From assembly GCF_019048065.1 (NCBI RefSeq), contig NZ_CP077291.1, positions 1,612,001 to 1,676,000 on the forward strand: a stretch of DNA of 64,000 nucleotides, written 5' to 3'. The position numbers were made by a program, and so were the translations under genes. The notes beneath the pieces were generated by a model that saw only the letters and a program-made list of their open reading frames with translations, was not told the DNA's origin and did not search any database. This document shows, one piece after another, positions 50,941 to 61,182 of the stretch; positions within the stretch are counted from its first letter, which is position 1; each line of letters opens with the position of its first letter. Source of the stretch: Citrobacter farmeri (lineage in GTDB: Bacteria > Pseudomonadota > Gammaproteobacteria > Enterobacterales > Enterobacteriaceae).

Positions 50941-53900
50941 GTCTCGGTTATCGGTTTACGGTGTTTACGCGAAAAGCGCAGCCGCAGACGGTCAAAAAAG
51001 AGGTACACCACCGGGGTGGTGTAGAGCGTTAACAGCTGGCTCATCACCAGACCGCCGACGATGGTAATCCCCAGCGGTTGGCGCAGTTCAGAGCCGTCGC
51101 CCCCCGAAATCACCAGTGGCAGCGCGCCAAACAGCGCCGCCAGCGTGGTCATCATAATCGGACGAAAACGTAACAGGCAGGCCTGGAAAATCGCCTGCTC
51201 GGGGGTGAGGTTGCCATGCCTCTGCGCTTCCAGCGCAAAATCGACCATCATGATGGCGTTTTTCTTCACGATGCCAATTAATAGCATGATCCCTATCAGG
51301 GCAATCAGGCTGAACGGGGCATCGAAAATCTCCAGCGCCAGCAGCGCGCCCACCCCTGCAGAGGGAAGGGTGGAAAGGATGGTCAGTGGATGAACGTAAC
51401 TTTCGTACAGCATGCCGAGCACAATATAAACCGTGGCGATCGCGGCAATAATCAGGATCACCTGGGAATTCATCGTTTCCTGGAAGACCTGCGCGGTACC
51501 GGCAAAGCTTCCGCGCACGGTAGACGGCACGCCAAGCTGAGTCATTGCCCGTTGAATGGCGTCACTGGCTTCAGACAGTGAGGATCCCGTCGGCAGGTTA
51601 AAGGAGACGGTGGACGCTGCCGACAGGCCCTGATGATTCACCGACAGCGGCGCGTTTGCCGGTTGCCATTTGGCAAACCAGGAGAGCGGAATCGCTTTGC
51701 CGTCGCTGTTAATCACATACATTTTCTCCAGCGCGCTGATGTCCTTGGTGTAGCGCGGATCGACTTCCATCACCACTTTATACTGGTTCATCGGCTGATA
51801 GATGGTGGAGATCTGCCGCTGACCAAAGGCGTTGTTCAACAGGCTGTTAGCCGCTTGTACGTCAATGCCCAGTCGCGACATGGTTTCACGGTCGTAGATG
51901 AGATTCATCTCCGCGCCGTTGTCCTGTTGATCGGAATTGACGTCCGCCAGCTGGGGGAGTGCCGCTAAGGCTTTGCGGATCTTCGGTTCCCATTCGCGCA
52001 GCGCAGCCAGATCGTCTGACAGCAGCGTATATTGATAGCTGGCGTTGGACTGACGACCACCGACGCGAATATCCTGTACCGCCATCAGGAACAGATTGGC
52101 GCCAGGCTCTTTTGCCAGTTTCACCCGCAGGCGGTCGATCACCTGTTGTGCGGTTTCCCGCCGTTCGTCGCGGGGCTTAAGGGTGATGAACATCATCCCG
52201 CTGTTAACCCGTGAACCGCCGGTAAATCCGGTGACATTATCCACTGCCGGGTCGTCGCGGATGATCTTCATAAAGTCCTGAAGCTTACCGCGCATCGCCT
52301 GGAAAGAGATACTCTGATCGGCCTGAATTCCGCCCATCAGTACGCCGGTATCCTGCTCCGGGAAGAAGGTTTTCGGGATCGAAATATAGAGCCAGATATT
52401 CAGCGCAATAGTGCCGAGCAGCACCACGCCGACCAGTCGCGTATGGTTGAGCACCCATTTCAGCGACTTACCGTAACCCTGTTGTAGTGCGACCAGCATG
52501 CGGCCAAATCCGCGCAGCCGCTTCTGCTCCCGCGGCTGGCTGGATTTCAGCATCCAGCCGCACATCATCGGGGTAAGCGTGAGCGACACCAGCAATGAAA
52601 TGCCGATTGCCACCGACAGCGTGACGGCGAATTCTCGCAGTAATCGCCCCGGCAATCCCCCCATCAGCAGTAGCGGCAGGAACACGGCAACCAGCGACAG
52701 GCTCATGGACAGCACGGTAAAGCCGACTTCGCGCGTACCCTGAAGTGCTGCCTGCAAGGGTTTCATTCCGGCTTCCAGATGGCGCGAGATATTTTCCAGC
52801 ACCACGATGGCGTCATCGACCACAAAACCGGTGGCGATGGTCAGCGCCATCAGCGACAGGTTATTGAGGCTGAACCCACACAGATACATCGCGGCAAAGG
52901 TGCCAATCAACGAAACCGGAACCGCCACGGCAGGGATCAGCGTGGCGCGTGTGGAGCGCAGGAATAAAAAGACCACCAGAATGACCAGCGCCACAGAAAT
53001 GATCAGCGTCTGTTCAACTTCTTCCAGTGACGCGCGAATGGTTGGCGAGCGGTCCTGGGCGATTTGCATATCAATCGAGGCCGGGATGGTGGACTGTAAT
53101 TCCGGGAGTCTGACCCGGATGCTGTCGACCGTCTGGATAATATTGGCTTCCGGCAGTTTACGGATCATCAGCAAAATCGCCGGTTTGGCGTTGGTCATCC
53201 CGGCGTTACGCACATCCTGCACTGAGTCCGTCACCGTGGCGACATCGCCCAGTCGCACGGCACCACCATTGTTATAGTGAATAATCAGAGGCTGATATTC
53301 CGCCGCCGTTTTGAGTTCGTCATTGGTCTGGATCTGCCAGCGATGCGTGGTATCTTCCAGCGCTCCCTGCGGTTTGCGCACGTTAGCGTTACTGATGGCG
53401 GTGCGCACGTCATCCAGCGAGACGCCCTGGTTAAACAGCGCCTGAGGATTCAACCCAACGCGTACCGCGGGCAGCGAGCTGCCGCCCACGTCGACATCGC
53501 CGACACCGTCAATTTGCGCAATGGTTTGCGCCAGTTGGGTCGAGGCGAAGTCGTACAGCTCTCCCTGCGAGTAAGTCTCCGAGGTCAGCGTCAGAATCAT
53601 GATCGGCGCGTCGGACGGGTTGGCCTTGCGATAGGTGGGACGGCTCGGCATTCCGCTTGGCAGCAAACTTTGCGCCGCGTTAATCGCCGCTTGTACATCC
53701 CGCGCCGCGCCGTTGATATCGCGATCGAAGTTAAACTGCAGAATGATGCGCGTGCTGCCCAGCGAACTGCTTGAGGTCATCTCACTGACCCCGGCAATGC
53801 GCCCCAGCGAACGTTCCAGCGGCGTCGCGACGGATGACGCCATCGTTTCCGGCGAGGCACCCGGCAGCGACGCGCTGACCATGATCACCGGAAAATCAAC

Positions 53901-54017
53901 CTGCGGCAGCGGGGCGACAGGCAACAGTCTAAAGCCCAACACGCCGCACAGGGTGATGGCGAGAGAGATTAAAATCGTCGCTACCGGGCGGTAAATGAAG
54001 AGGGCGAAAAACTTCAT
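50937..54017 (-). CDS. mdtC: RND efflux pump subunit MdtC
   Basis: A 1026-residue inner-membrane RND transporter. N-terminal TM1 ([22 protein letters not shown]), porter domain with [18 protein letters not shown] in the first membrane bundle, and the second half mirrors it ([21 protein letters not shown]). MdtB and MdtC form a heterotrimer with MdtA and TolC that exports bile salts, novobiocin and others. Directly after mdtB with no gap. Confidence 0.96.
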   Translation of the reverse strand: MKFFALFIYRPVATILISLAITLCGVLGFRLLPVAPLPQVDFPVIMVSASLPGASPETMASSVATPLERSLGRIAGVSEMTSSSSLGSTRIILQFNFDRDINGAARDVQAAINAAQSLLPSGMPSRPTYRKANPSDAPIMILTLTSETYSQGELYDFASTQLAQTIAQIDGVGDVDVGGSSLPAVRVGLNPQALFNQGVSLDDVRTAISNANVRKPQGALEDTTHRWQIQTNDELKTAAEYQPLIIHYNNGGAVRLGDVATVTDSVQDVRNAGMTNAKPAILLMIRKLPEANIIQTVDSIRVRLPELQSTIPASIDMQIAQDRSPTIRASLEEVEQTLIISVALVILVVFLFLRSTRATLIPAVAVPVSLIGTFAAMYLCGFSLNNLSLMALTIATGFVVDDAIVVLENISRHLEAGMKPLQAALQGTREVGFTVLSMSLSLVAVFLPLLLMGGLPGRLLREFAVTLSVAIGISLLVSLTLTPMMCGWMLKSSQPREQKRLRGFGRMLVALQQGYGKSLKWVLNHTRLVGVVLLGTIALNIWLYISIPKTFFPEQDTGVLMGGIQADQSISFQAMRGKLQDFMKIIRDDPAVDNVTGFTGGSRVNSGMMFITLKPRDERRETAQQVIDRLRVKLAKEPGANLFLMAVQDIRVGGRQSNASYQYTLLSDDLAALREWEPKIRKALAALPQLADVNSDQQDNGAEMNLIYDRETMSRLGIDVQAANSLLNNAFGQRQISTIYQPMNQYKVVMEVDPRYTKDISALEKMYVINSDGKAIPLSWFAKWQPANAPLSVNHQGLSAASTVSFNLPTGSSLSEASDAIQRAMTQLGVPSTVRGSFAGTAQVFQETMNSQVILIIAAIATVYIVLGMLYESYVHPLTILSTLPSAGVGALLALEIFDAPFSLIALIGIMLLIGIVKKNAIMMVDFALEAQRHGNLTPEQAIFQACLLRFRPIMMTTLAALFGALPLVISGGDGSELRQPLGITIVGGLVMSQLLTLYTTPVVYLFFDRLRLRFSRKHRKPITET

Positions 54018-57000
54018 TTACACCTCCTCTTCGCGGCGAGAGAAGCGGTTTTTCATATACAGCGACAGGCGGTCAAACAGTAGATAAATAACCGGGGTGG
54101 TGAAAAGCGTCAGAACCTGGCTGACCAGTAAGCCTCCCACCATGCCGATCCCCAGCGGACGGCGCAGCTCTGCGCCCACGCCAGTACTCAACATCAGCGG
54201 CAGTGCGCCCAGCAGCGCCGCCAGTGTGGTCATCAGGATTGGCCGAAAACGCAGCAGACAGGCCTGGAAAATCGCCTCGCGCGGTGCCATCCCCTGTTCG
54301 CGCTCAGCGGCAAGGGCAAAGTCGATCATCATGATGGCGTTCTTTTTCACGATGCCGATCAGCAAAATAATGCCGATGATGGCGATCACGCCCAGTTCGC
54401 TACCGGCAATCATCAGCGCCAGCAGCGCTCCGACCCCAGCCGTGGGCAGTGTTGAGAGAATGGTGATCGGATGAATAAAGCTTTCATATAGCACGCCGAG
54501 CACGATATACATCGCCACTACCGCCGCAACAATCAGCCAGATGGTGCTGCTTAGCGCCGCCTGGAAGGCGAGAGTGCTGCCCTGGAACTGGGTAGTGATA
54601 TCAACCGGTAGATTAAGCGTTTTTTCGGCATCCAGAATCGACTGGACCGCATCGCCCAACGAATAACCGTCCGGGACGTTAAACGATATGGTAGTGACCG
54701 GGAACTGATCCAGATGATTGATCGAGAGCGGTGCAAAACGCTGCTCCACTTTAGCGATGGCGCTGAGCGGTACCATACCGCCATCGCTGCTGGTCAGACG
54801 GATCGTATCCAGCGCCGCCAGCCCAGGCGTGTTTTCGGTATTGTGTTCCAGTACCACGCGATACTGATTCGCCTGAGTATAGATCGTGGAAATCAGGCGC
54901 TGGCCGAAGGCGTTATACAGCGCATTATCAACATCCGCCATGCTGATCCCCAACCGACTGGCGCTGTCGCGATCCACATTTACATACGCCACCAGCCCCT
55001 GGTCCTGCCAGTCGCTGCTGACGTCAGAAAGCTGCGGCAACGCCTGCAATTTTTCCATCAACTGCGGCACCCAGGTGCTGAGGGCATCCAGCGAGGTGGC
55101 CTGTAGCGTGAACTGATACTGCGTCCGACTCACCTGGGTATCAATCGTCAGATCCTGCGTCGGTTGCAGGTACAGGTTGACGCCCGGTACGCTTGCCACC
55201 GCGTCCTGCAAACGGGCGATCACTTTCTGAACGCGGTCGTCACGCTTGTCGAGCGGCTTCAGGTTGATTTGCAGACGCGCACTGTTCAGCGACGGGTTGG
55301 TGCCATCGACACCAACAAAGGACGTCAGACTCTCAACTGCCGGATCTTTCAAAATCACGTCAGACACCTGGCGCTGGCGCTGGGCCATGTTGGTAAAGGA
55401 ACTGGACTGCGGTGCCTGTAGCGTGCCCTGAATGATGCCGTTATCCTGGACAGGGAAGAAGCCCTTTGGAATAAACACCCACAGCATGATGCTTAACAGT
55501 AGGGTGCCCAGCGCCACGCTCAGCGTCAGCCACGGATGGTTCAGCACTTTAGCCAACCAGTGTCCGTAGCCGGCAATCACGCGGTCAAACATTTTCTCCG
55601 AGGCGCGGGAGAAGCGGTTTTGCTTACGTAACGACTCCTGGCTCAGCATCCTGGCGCACATCATCGGCGTCAGGGTTAACGACACCACGGCGGAGATTAA
55701 AATCGCCACCGCCAGCGTCACGGCAAATTCGCGGAACAGGCGTCCCACAATATCGCCCATAAACAGCAGTGGGATCAGAACCGCAATCAGCGAGAAGGTT
55801 AACGAGATAATGGTAAAGCCGATTTCGCCAGCCCCTTTCAGCGCGGCTGCCAGCGGCTTTTCCCCTTTTTCGATGTAACGTGAAATGTTTTCGATCACCA
55901 CAATCGCATCATCCACCACAAAGCCAGTGGCGATGGTCAGCGCCATTAGCGTCAGGTTGTTGATGGAGAAATCGAGAAACACCATCACCGCAAAGGTCCC
56001 GATCAGCGACAGCGGGACGGCGACACCAGGAATAATGGTGGCGGGAATATTGCGCAGGAACAAATAGATGATCATCACGACCAGCGCGATGGCCAGCATT
56101 AACTCGAACTGGGTGTCGCTCACCGAGGCGCGGATATTGGTGGTGCGGTCTGACAGTACCGTTACGTTCACCGACTTCGGCAGGCTCTCTTTGAGCTGTG
56201 GCAGCATCTGATGAATACTGTCCGCCGTTGAGATGATATTAGCGCCTGGCTGGCGCTGGACGTTCATCACTATGGCTTGTTCTTTGTTTGCCCAGGCACC
56301 GAGCCAGCTGTTTTCCGCCCCTTGTTCAACGGTAGCGACATCGCCCAGACGAACGGGCGCGCCATTCTGGTAAGCAATGATGAGCTGGCGATATTCGTCA
56401 GCAGACTGCATCTGATCGTTGGCTGAGAGCGTAACCGCGCGGGTGGGGCCATCAATGCTACCTTTGGCGGAGTTGACGTTCGCCCCGGTAATCGCCGTAC
56501 GAACGGTTTCACTGGTCAGACCCAGCGCGGCAATGGCCTGCGCATTGAGCTTCACGCGGACCGCCGGGCGTTGACCGCCCGAGAGCGTCACTAACCCGAC
56601 GCCGGAGACCTGAGAGATCTTCTGCGCCACACGGGTTTCAACCATGTCTTCCACCTGCGTCATTGGCATGGCGGTAGAGGTCACCGCCAGCGTCATGATC
56701 GGCGGATCGGCAGGGTTGACCTTACTGTAAACCGGTGGGTTTGGCAGATCGCTCGGCAGCAGGTTGGTGGCCGCGTTAATGGCCGCCTGAACTTCCTGTT
56801 CGGCAACATCCAGCGGCAGAGTCAACTGGAACTGGAGCGTCACCACCGACGCACCGCCGGAACTTTGCGATGACATCTGTTTCAGACCAGACATCTGGCC
56901 AAACTGCCGTTCCAGCGGCGCGGTGACCGCAGAGGTCATCACATCCGGGCTGGCACCAGGATACAGCGTCACCACCTGAATAGTGGGGTAGTCCACCTCC

Positions 57001-57140
57001 GGTAGCGCGGAGACGGGCAGGAAACGATAACCGATGATCCCGGCAAGGAGGATCGCCACCATCAGCAGCGTGGTGGCGACAGGACGCATAATAAACAGGC
57101 GCGACGGACCGCCTGTGCTGCTCGGAGGTAACACCTGCAT
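54018..57140 (-). CDS. mdtB: RND efflux pump subunit MdtB
   Basis: A 1040-residue RND transporter, partner of MdtC. The RND features are [22 protein letters not shown] at the N terminus, [21 protein letters not shown] with the proton-relay Asp pair and [21 protein letters not shown] in the second half. Its C terminus ends [12 protein letters not shown]. The length equals E. coli MdtB. Second gene of the mdtABCD-baeSR operon, overlapping mdtA by one base. Confidence 0.96.
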   Translation of the reverse strand: MQVLPPSSTGGPSRLFIMRPVATTLLMVAILLAGIIGYRFLPVSALPEVDYPTIQVVTLYPGASPDVMTSAVTAPLERQFGQMSGLKQMSSQSSGGASVVTLQFQLTLPLDVAEQEVQAAINAATNLLPSDLPNPPVYSKVNPADPPIMTLAVTSTAMPMTQVEDMVETRVAQKISQVSGVGLVTLSGGQRPAVRVKLNAQAIAALGLTSETVRTAITGANVNSAKGSIDGPTRAVTLSANDQMQSADEYRQLIIAYQNGAPVRLGDVATVEQGAENSWLGAWANKEQAIVMNVQRQPGANIISTADSIHQMLPQLKESLPKSVNVTVLSDRTTNIRASVSDTQFELMLAIALVVMIIYLFLRNIPATIIPGVAVPLSLIGTFAVMVFLDFSINNLTLMALTIATGFVVDDAIVVIENISRYIEKGEKPLAAALKGAGEIGFTIISLTFSLIAVLIPLLFMGDIVGRLFREFAVTLAVAILISAVVSLTLTPMMCARMLSQESLRKQNRFSRASEKMFDRVIAGYGHWLAKVLNHPWLTLSVALGTLLLSIMLWVFIPKGFFPVQDNGIIQGTLQAPQSSSFTNMAQRQRQVSDVILKDPAVESLTSFVGVDGTNPSLNSARLQINLKPLDKRDDRVQKVIARLQDAVASVPGVNLYLQPTQDLTIDTQVSRTQYQFTLQATSLDALSTWVPQLMEKLQALPQLSDVSSDWQDQGLVAYVNVDRDSASRLGISMADVDNALYNAFGQRLISTIYTQANQYRVVLEHNTENTPGLAALDTIRLTSSDGGMVPLSAIAKVEQRFAPLSINHLDQFPVTTISFNVPDGYSLGDAVQSILDAEKTLNLPVDITTQFQGSTLAFQAALSSTIWLIVAAVVAMYIVLGVLYESFIHPITILSTLPTAGVGALLALMIAGSELGVIAIIGIILLIGIVKKNAIMMIDFALAAEREQGMAPREAIFQACLLRFRPILMTTLAALLGALPLMLSTGVGAELRRPLGIGMVGGLLVSQVLTLFTTPVIYLLFDRLSLYMKNRFSRREEEV

Positions 57141-58387
57141 CAGGAGCGTGCTCCTTTTTTACCGTAGTCGCGGCTGGTGGCTTTTGTCCCGGCTGGCGTG
57201 TCAGTTTGCGCTTCCACTACTTCCACTTTTGCCCCTTCCGTCAGGCGGTCAATCCCATCGGTAACGACGCGGTCTCCTGCTGAAATCCCGGCGCTGATTA
57301 CCACCCTCTGGCTGTCCTGAATGCCCGTCTTAACCAGATGTTTGCTGACTTTATTCTCATCGCTCAGCACCCAGACGAAGTGACCCTCATTACCCATTTG
57401 CAGGGCGGCAGTCGGGATCACCACGGCGTTTTGTTCGGTGTCGACCAGCATCCGGGCATTCACAAACTGGTTCGGGAAGAGCGCGTCGTTCTGATTATCA
57501 AAGCGAGCCTTCACTTTAATCGTTCCGGTGGTGGCATCGATCTGGTTGTCCAGACTTAGCAGAGCACCCGCGCTGAGCTTTTTCGAGTTGGTCCGATCCC
57601 AGGCTTCAACAACCAGCGGCTGTCCACTTTTTTGTGCCTGCACCACGGTGGCGATATCGCTTTCCGGCAGGGTGAAAACCAGATCGATGGGGTGTGTCTG
57701 GGTGATCACCACAATACCGGTGGTATCGCCGCTGGAAATCTGATTGCCGACATCGACCTGTTTCAGGCCGACGCGACCATCGATCGGTGCGGTGATGCGG
57801 CTCCAGTCGAGTTGCAGTTGCGCGCTGGCCACGCTGGCCTCATCGGCCTTAATTGTGCCTTCGGATTCGCTCACCAGTGCCTGCTGGGCATCCAGCTCCT
57901 GACGGGACACTAAATTGCTTTTAACCAGTTGTTGGTAACGGGCCAGATCGCGCCGCGCGTTGGCAAGGGTGGCTTTATCTTTCGCCAGGACTCCCTGCGC
58001 CTGCGCCAGGGCCACTTTAAACTGGCTGGGATCGATCTCCGCCAGCAGGTCACCGGCTTTAACCTGTTGTCCTTCCTGGAAATGAAGCGCCAGCAGTTGT
58101 CCATCCACGCGGCTACGTACGGTGACGGTGTTGGCTGCGGTAATCGTACCCAGTCCGGTGAGATAGCGTGGAACAGCTTGCTCCGTGGCAGTCGCAGCCT
58201 GAACCGGCGCGAGTGGACCCGAGCGCATGCCGCGACGACCTGCGCCAGCGGTCGGCTTCGCTTGCCCGGTAGCGCCGGGCGCGGTGCTCTGCGGTTCGCT
58301 CCGGTTCTGCCAGAACCAGAATGCGGCAATGGCGGCGATGACCACCACGATGGCTATCACCCAGCGGGATTTGTTACTGCCTTTCAT
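57140..58387 (-). CDS. mdtA: efflux periplasmic adaptor MdtA
   Basis: A 415-residue membrane-fusion protein of the MdtABC-TolC pump. One N-terminal membrane segment (about residues 8-25, [18 protein letters not shown]), lipoyl halves around [33 protein letters not shown], an alpha-hairpin (residues 120-190) and the beta-barrel. The first gene of the BaeR-controlled operon; AACGATG precedes it and a BaeR box lies upstream. Confidence 0.96.
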   Translation of the reverse strand: MKGSNKSRWVIAIVVVIAAIAAFWFWQNRSEPQSTAPGATGQAKPTAGAGRRGMRSGPLAPVQAATATEQAVPRYLTGLGTITAANTVTVRSRVDGQLLALHFQEGQQVKAGDLLAEIDPSQFKVALAQAQGVLAKDKATLANARRDLARYQQLVKSNLVSRQELDAQQALVSESEGTIKADEASVASAQLQLDWSRITAPIDGRVGLKQVDVGNQISSGDTTGIVVITQTHPIDLVFTLPESDIATVVQAQKSGQPLVVEAWDRTNSKKLSAGALLSLDNQIDATTGTIKVKARFDNQNDALFPNQFVNARMLVDTEQNAVVIPTAALQMGNEGHFVWVLSDENKVSKHLVKTGIQDSQRVVISAGISAGDRVVTDGIDRLTEGAKVEVVEAQTDTPAGTKATSRDYGKKGARS

Positions 58388-58440
58388 CGTTATAAGTTTC
58401 TCATCCTGAAACGTTTCGCGGAATGATACTAGTTTAGTCA

Positions 58441-58458
58441 GCCATCAAGGGAGAAAAA
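58441..58458 (-). promoter_or_regulatory. BaeR box upstream of mdtA
   Basis: On the minus strand TTTTTCTCCCTTGATGGC (plus 58441-58458) matches the reported BaeR motif TTTTTCTCCATDATTGGC at 14 or more of 18 positions. It lies about 55 bases before the mdtA start. The site marks mdtABCD-baeSR as an autoregulated stress operon. Confidence 0.8.
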
Positions 58459-58616
58459 TGGAGGAATTATGAAACCCGGTACGGATTCATCCGAATGGCG
58501 GCGCGCTTTGCGAGGCGTTACGCAACAATCATCGTCGAATAAAACGCATGAGAAATTGTGCGCTACAGTGGCGGCACGGCAAAAAGGAGGTAAGCCACGG
58601 ATTTCAGCAGGACGCT

Positions 58617-58759
58617 GAAACGGGAAAGCCCCTCCCGAGGAAGGGGCCAGAATAAGGAAAGGGTTATGATGAGGCCAGTCATCATACTGGTGATACTCTT
58701 AGTCATTAGCTTACCGGCTTACTAAGACACCAGGGGGAGGGGTAACCCTCCCTTGCCCT
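58617..58759 (-). ncRNA. Sib-family antitoxin RNA
   Basis: About 143 bases on the minus strand, from AGGGCAAGGGAGGGTTACC to a terminator-like end GGGGCTTTCCCGTTTC. The order and sequence resemble E. coli SibA/SibB: G-rich 5' hairpin, region fully antisense to ibs, then the CCCCTTCCTCGGGAGGGGC terminator stem. It would base-pair with the ibs message and block its translation. E. coli has two tandem copies (sibA, sibB) next to mdtA; only one is here. Ends are estimated by analogy. Confidence 0.85.
58666..58725 (+). CDS. Ibs-family type I toxin, 19 residues
   Basis: The frame encodes MMRPVIILVILLVISLPAY. It differs by few residues from E. coli IbsA and keeps the VIILVILLVIS membrane core. A short hydrophobic peptide of this type depolarises the membrane when overproduced. 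AAGGAAAGGG lies just before the ATG. It is entirely antisense to the Sib RNA, as in E. coli. Too short for ordinary gene finders. Confidence 0.88.
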   Translation: MMRPVIILVILLVISLPAY

Positions 58760-58823
58760 CACTCCTGACGTTAAGCCACACAAACAGGAATGTCAATCCA
58801 TCCGCGTTCAGCTTGCGAGGCGT

Positions 58824-60176
58824 TTAGCGGAATACCACCTCAGCCCAGCGGGCAAGCCCCGCGGTGACGGAGCCGAAGTCATCGCCACCGGCAATGGGAA
58901 TGCCAGGCAGTTTGGCGGTCAGCGCTTTTTTGATCAGCGGCGAGCGAGCGCTGCCGCCGGTCAGATAGATGACCTCCGGTTTTTCCTGGGCGTTGTCCAG
59001 TGCCAACTGCACCTGCTCCAGTATCCGGGAAAGCGGCTGATCCAGCGCGCTCTCCAGCCCCTGTTGGCTAATAACCGTCGCCAGATCGTCGCGGATAAAC
59101 GGAAGCATGGCGTTAACTTCTGGCTGTGCTGACAGCGCAATTTTACCTTCTTCAGCGCTGCGTACCAGGCGATAACCGAGGCGCTGACGCCACACTTTCA
59201 GCAGCAATGCCACCTGCTCTGGCTCGCGGGCATCGCGTACCAGATCGTTCAGCAGACGACCCGTGGCGCTGCTGTAGAAATCACTTTGCGCCGGAACATC
59301 GTTGATCGCCACCGCGTTCCACCATGGCAGTACCGGCAGCGCGATTCCTTTCTCGGTTTCGCCCCCCATACCGAGCAGCGGCATCAGGTGTTTAAATGCC
59401 AGGGCGATATCCAGATCGTTCCCGCCAACACGACAGCCGCTGTGCCCGAGCAGGCTGGATTCGCGGTCGGCGCGATGATGCCATTGTGGCCCCATCAACA
59501 GTAACGAACAGTCGGTGGTACCACCGCCGATGTCCACGACCAGAACGCGTTTTTCCTCCTGCAATGTCGCTTCGTAATCCAGCCCCGCCGCAACAGGCTC
59601 GTACTGGAAAACGACATCCTGGAAGCCCGCTCGTTTTGCCGCCCGCTCCAGAATACCCTGTGCCTGGCTGTTCGCTTCATCACCGCCGAGTCCCTGGAAG
59701 TTAATGGGGCGTCCAATGACGGCCTGGGTGATAGCGTCGGGGAGCTGGTTTTGTGCCTGTTGACGGATGTGCAGCATCATTGCGCAGACTAAATCTTCAA
59801 ACAGCGCGACCTGCTGTGGCTTCAACCCGCTGGCACCGAGGAACGATTTCGGCGATTTAACGAAGTACACCTCTTCCGGGTCTTCAATGTAGTGCCCAAG
59901 CGATGACAGGCCAAACTGTACGCTGTTGGCGTGTACGTCAATGTCCTCATCGCGATTGAAGCGAATAGCCCGACGCAGCAGCGCCTGCGTTTCATCGTCT
60001 GGTGTCGGAACATCATGATGGCGGTAGAGCCATTCGCTCACCGATTCACGCGTCGGCGCGCAAAGCATGGAAGGCAGCAGCGTGCTACCGTTTTCCATTT
60101 TCAGCAGTTGCGGCTTGCCGTCGCGCATGACGGCGACAGAACAGTTAGCGGTACCGTAATCAAATCCAATAAACAC
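58824..60176 (-). CDS. yegD: Hsp70-family chaperone-like protein YegD
   Basis: A 450-residue actin/Hsp70-fold ATPase without a substrate-binding lid. The nucleotide-binding motifs are FIGFDYGTANCSVAVM (phosphate 1), VLVVDIGGGTTDCSLLL (phosphate 2) and IYLTGGSARSPLIKKAL (adenosine). The start used is a GTG at 60176, since it gives the E. coli length and begins right at the first motif; an ATG five codons earlier is possible. Client proteins are unknown. Divergent from alkA with their 5' ends 136 bases apart. Confidence 0.92.
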   Translation of the reverse strand: MFIGFDYGTANCSVAVMRDGKPQLLKMENGSTLLPSMLCAPTRESVSEWLYRHHDVPTPDDETQALLRRAIRFNRDEDIDVHANSVQFGLSSLGHYIEDPEEVYFVKSPKSFLGASGLKPQQVALFEDLVCAMMLHIRQQAQNQLPDAITQAVIGRPINFQGLGGDEANSQAQGILERAAKRAGFQDVVFQYEPVAAGLDYEATLQEEKRVLVVDIGGGTTDCSLLLMGPQWHHRADRESSLLGHSGCRVGGNDLDIALAFKHLMPLLGMGGETEKGIALPVLPWWNAVAINDVPAQSDFYSSATGRLLNDLVRDAREPEQVALLLKVWRQRLGYRLVRSAEEGKIALSAQPEVNAMLPFIRDDLATVISQQGLESALDQPLSRILEQVQLALDNAQEKPEVIYLTGGSARSPLIKKALTAKLPGIPIAGGDDFGSVTAGLARWAEVVFR

Positions 60177-60250
60177 CTTAATAATCCCCATGCCAGTGAA
60201 GAAGGGGCGTGACTTTAGCGAAATGTTGTCGTCGCGACAACTGGAATATG

Positions 60251-60258
60251 AAAGCAAA
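60251..60258 (+). promoter_or_regulatory. possible Ada box for alkA
   Basis: AAAGCAAA followed by GCACA at 60251-60263 resembles the Ada-binding element AAAGCAAA of E. coli alkA. It lies about 55 bases before the alkA start. TATGCT at 60279-60284 could be the -10. Binding is inferred from the resemblance. Confidence 0.5.
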
Positions 60259-60312
60259 GCACAACGTCTGAATAGCGTTTATGCTGAAGGTTTGCAGAAA
60301 AAGGAGAAGATG

Positions 60313-61182
60313 ATGTTTACCCTGAGCTGGCAACCGCCATATGACTGGCCATGGATTTTAGGTTTTCTTGCCGCGCGTGCGGTCAGCGGCGTGGAAACCG
60401 TAGAGGCGTTACGTTACACGCGGAGTCTGGCAATCGGTCAACATGCGGGAATCATCATCGTCGCTCCCGACACCATAACTAACACGCTTCAGGTGACGCT
60501 GAGCGAAGGGCTGTTGCCAGTTGCGGATATCTGTCTTGAAAAGATAGAGCGACTGTTCGATCTGCGCTGTAAACCGCAGCAGATCGGCCATGTTTTAGGT
60601 GAACTCGGCGCGGCGCGTCCGGGGCTGCGCCTGCCGGGGTCGGTGGACGCCTTTGAGCAGGGTGTTCGCGCGATTCTGGGCCAACTGGTGAGTGTGGCAA
60701 TGGCGGCAAAGCTGACGTCGAAAGTCGCACGATTGTATGGCGACGTGTTAGCGGACGCACCGGAGTACGTCTGCTTTCCGACCCCTGAACAGTTAGCCGC
60801 AGCCGATCCGCAGGCGCTGAAAACGTTGGGTATGCCGCTGATGCGCGCCAACGCGCTCATCCATCTGGCGCAGGCCGCGCGGGATGGGACCCTGATAACC
60901 CAGCCACCGGAAGATATCGAACAGGGGATTAAAACACTGCAGGGATTTCCGGGGATCGGTCGCTGGACGGCAAACTACTTTGCGCTGCGCGGCTGGCAGG
61001 CGAAGGATGTGTTCTTGCCTGATGACTATCTGATCAAACAGCGTTTTCCGGGGATGACCCCAGCGCAGATCCGTCGTTATGCGGAGCGCTGGAAACCCTG
61101 GCGCTCCTACGCGTTATTACATATCTGGTATACCGAGGGATGGCAGCCGTCAGTTGATTGCGAAATAACTGGTATTGAGTAA
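60313..61182 (+). CDS. alkA: 3-methyladenine DNA glycosylase II
   Basis: A 289-residue HhH-GPD glycosylase that removes 3-methyladenine and other alkylated bases. It shows LRLPGSVDAFEQGVRAILGQLVSVAMAAKLT, the hairpin FPGIGRWTANYFALRG and the catalytic Asp in VFLPDDYLIKQ. The N-terminal 90 residues are the AlkA_N domain. The start at 60313 (MFTLSWQPPYDW) was chosen because it lies 6 bases after AAGGAG and matches the E. coli N terminus; 60310 is also possible. Induced with the adaptive response if the Ada box is real. The C terminus has about seven extra residues. Confidence 0.93.
   Translation: MFTLSWQPPYDWPWILGFLAARAVSGVETVEALRYTRSLAIGQHAGIIIVAPDTITNTLQVTLSEGLLPVADICLEKIERLFDLRCKPQQIGHVLGELGAARPGLRLPGSVDAFEQGVRAILGQLVSVAMAAKLTSKVARLYGDVLADAPEYVCFPTPEQLAAADPQALKTLGMPLMRANALIHLAQAARDGTLITQPPEDIEQGIKTLQGFPGIGRWTANYFALRGWQAKDVFLPDDYLIKQRFPGMTPAQIRRYAERWKPWRSYALLHIWYTEGWQPSVDCEITGIE

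Noticed and set aside
58388..58616. Second ibs/sib copy, as in E. coli sibA-sibB
   Set aside because: Only fragments such as AAAAAGGAGGTAAGCC are seen; no second hydrophobic 18-19 codon frame.
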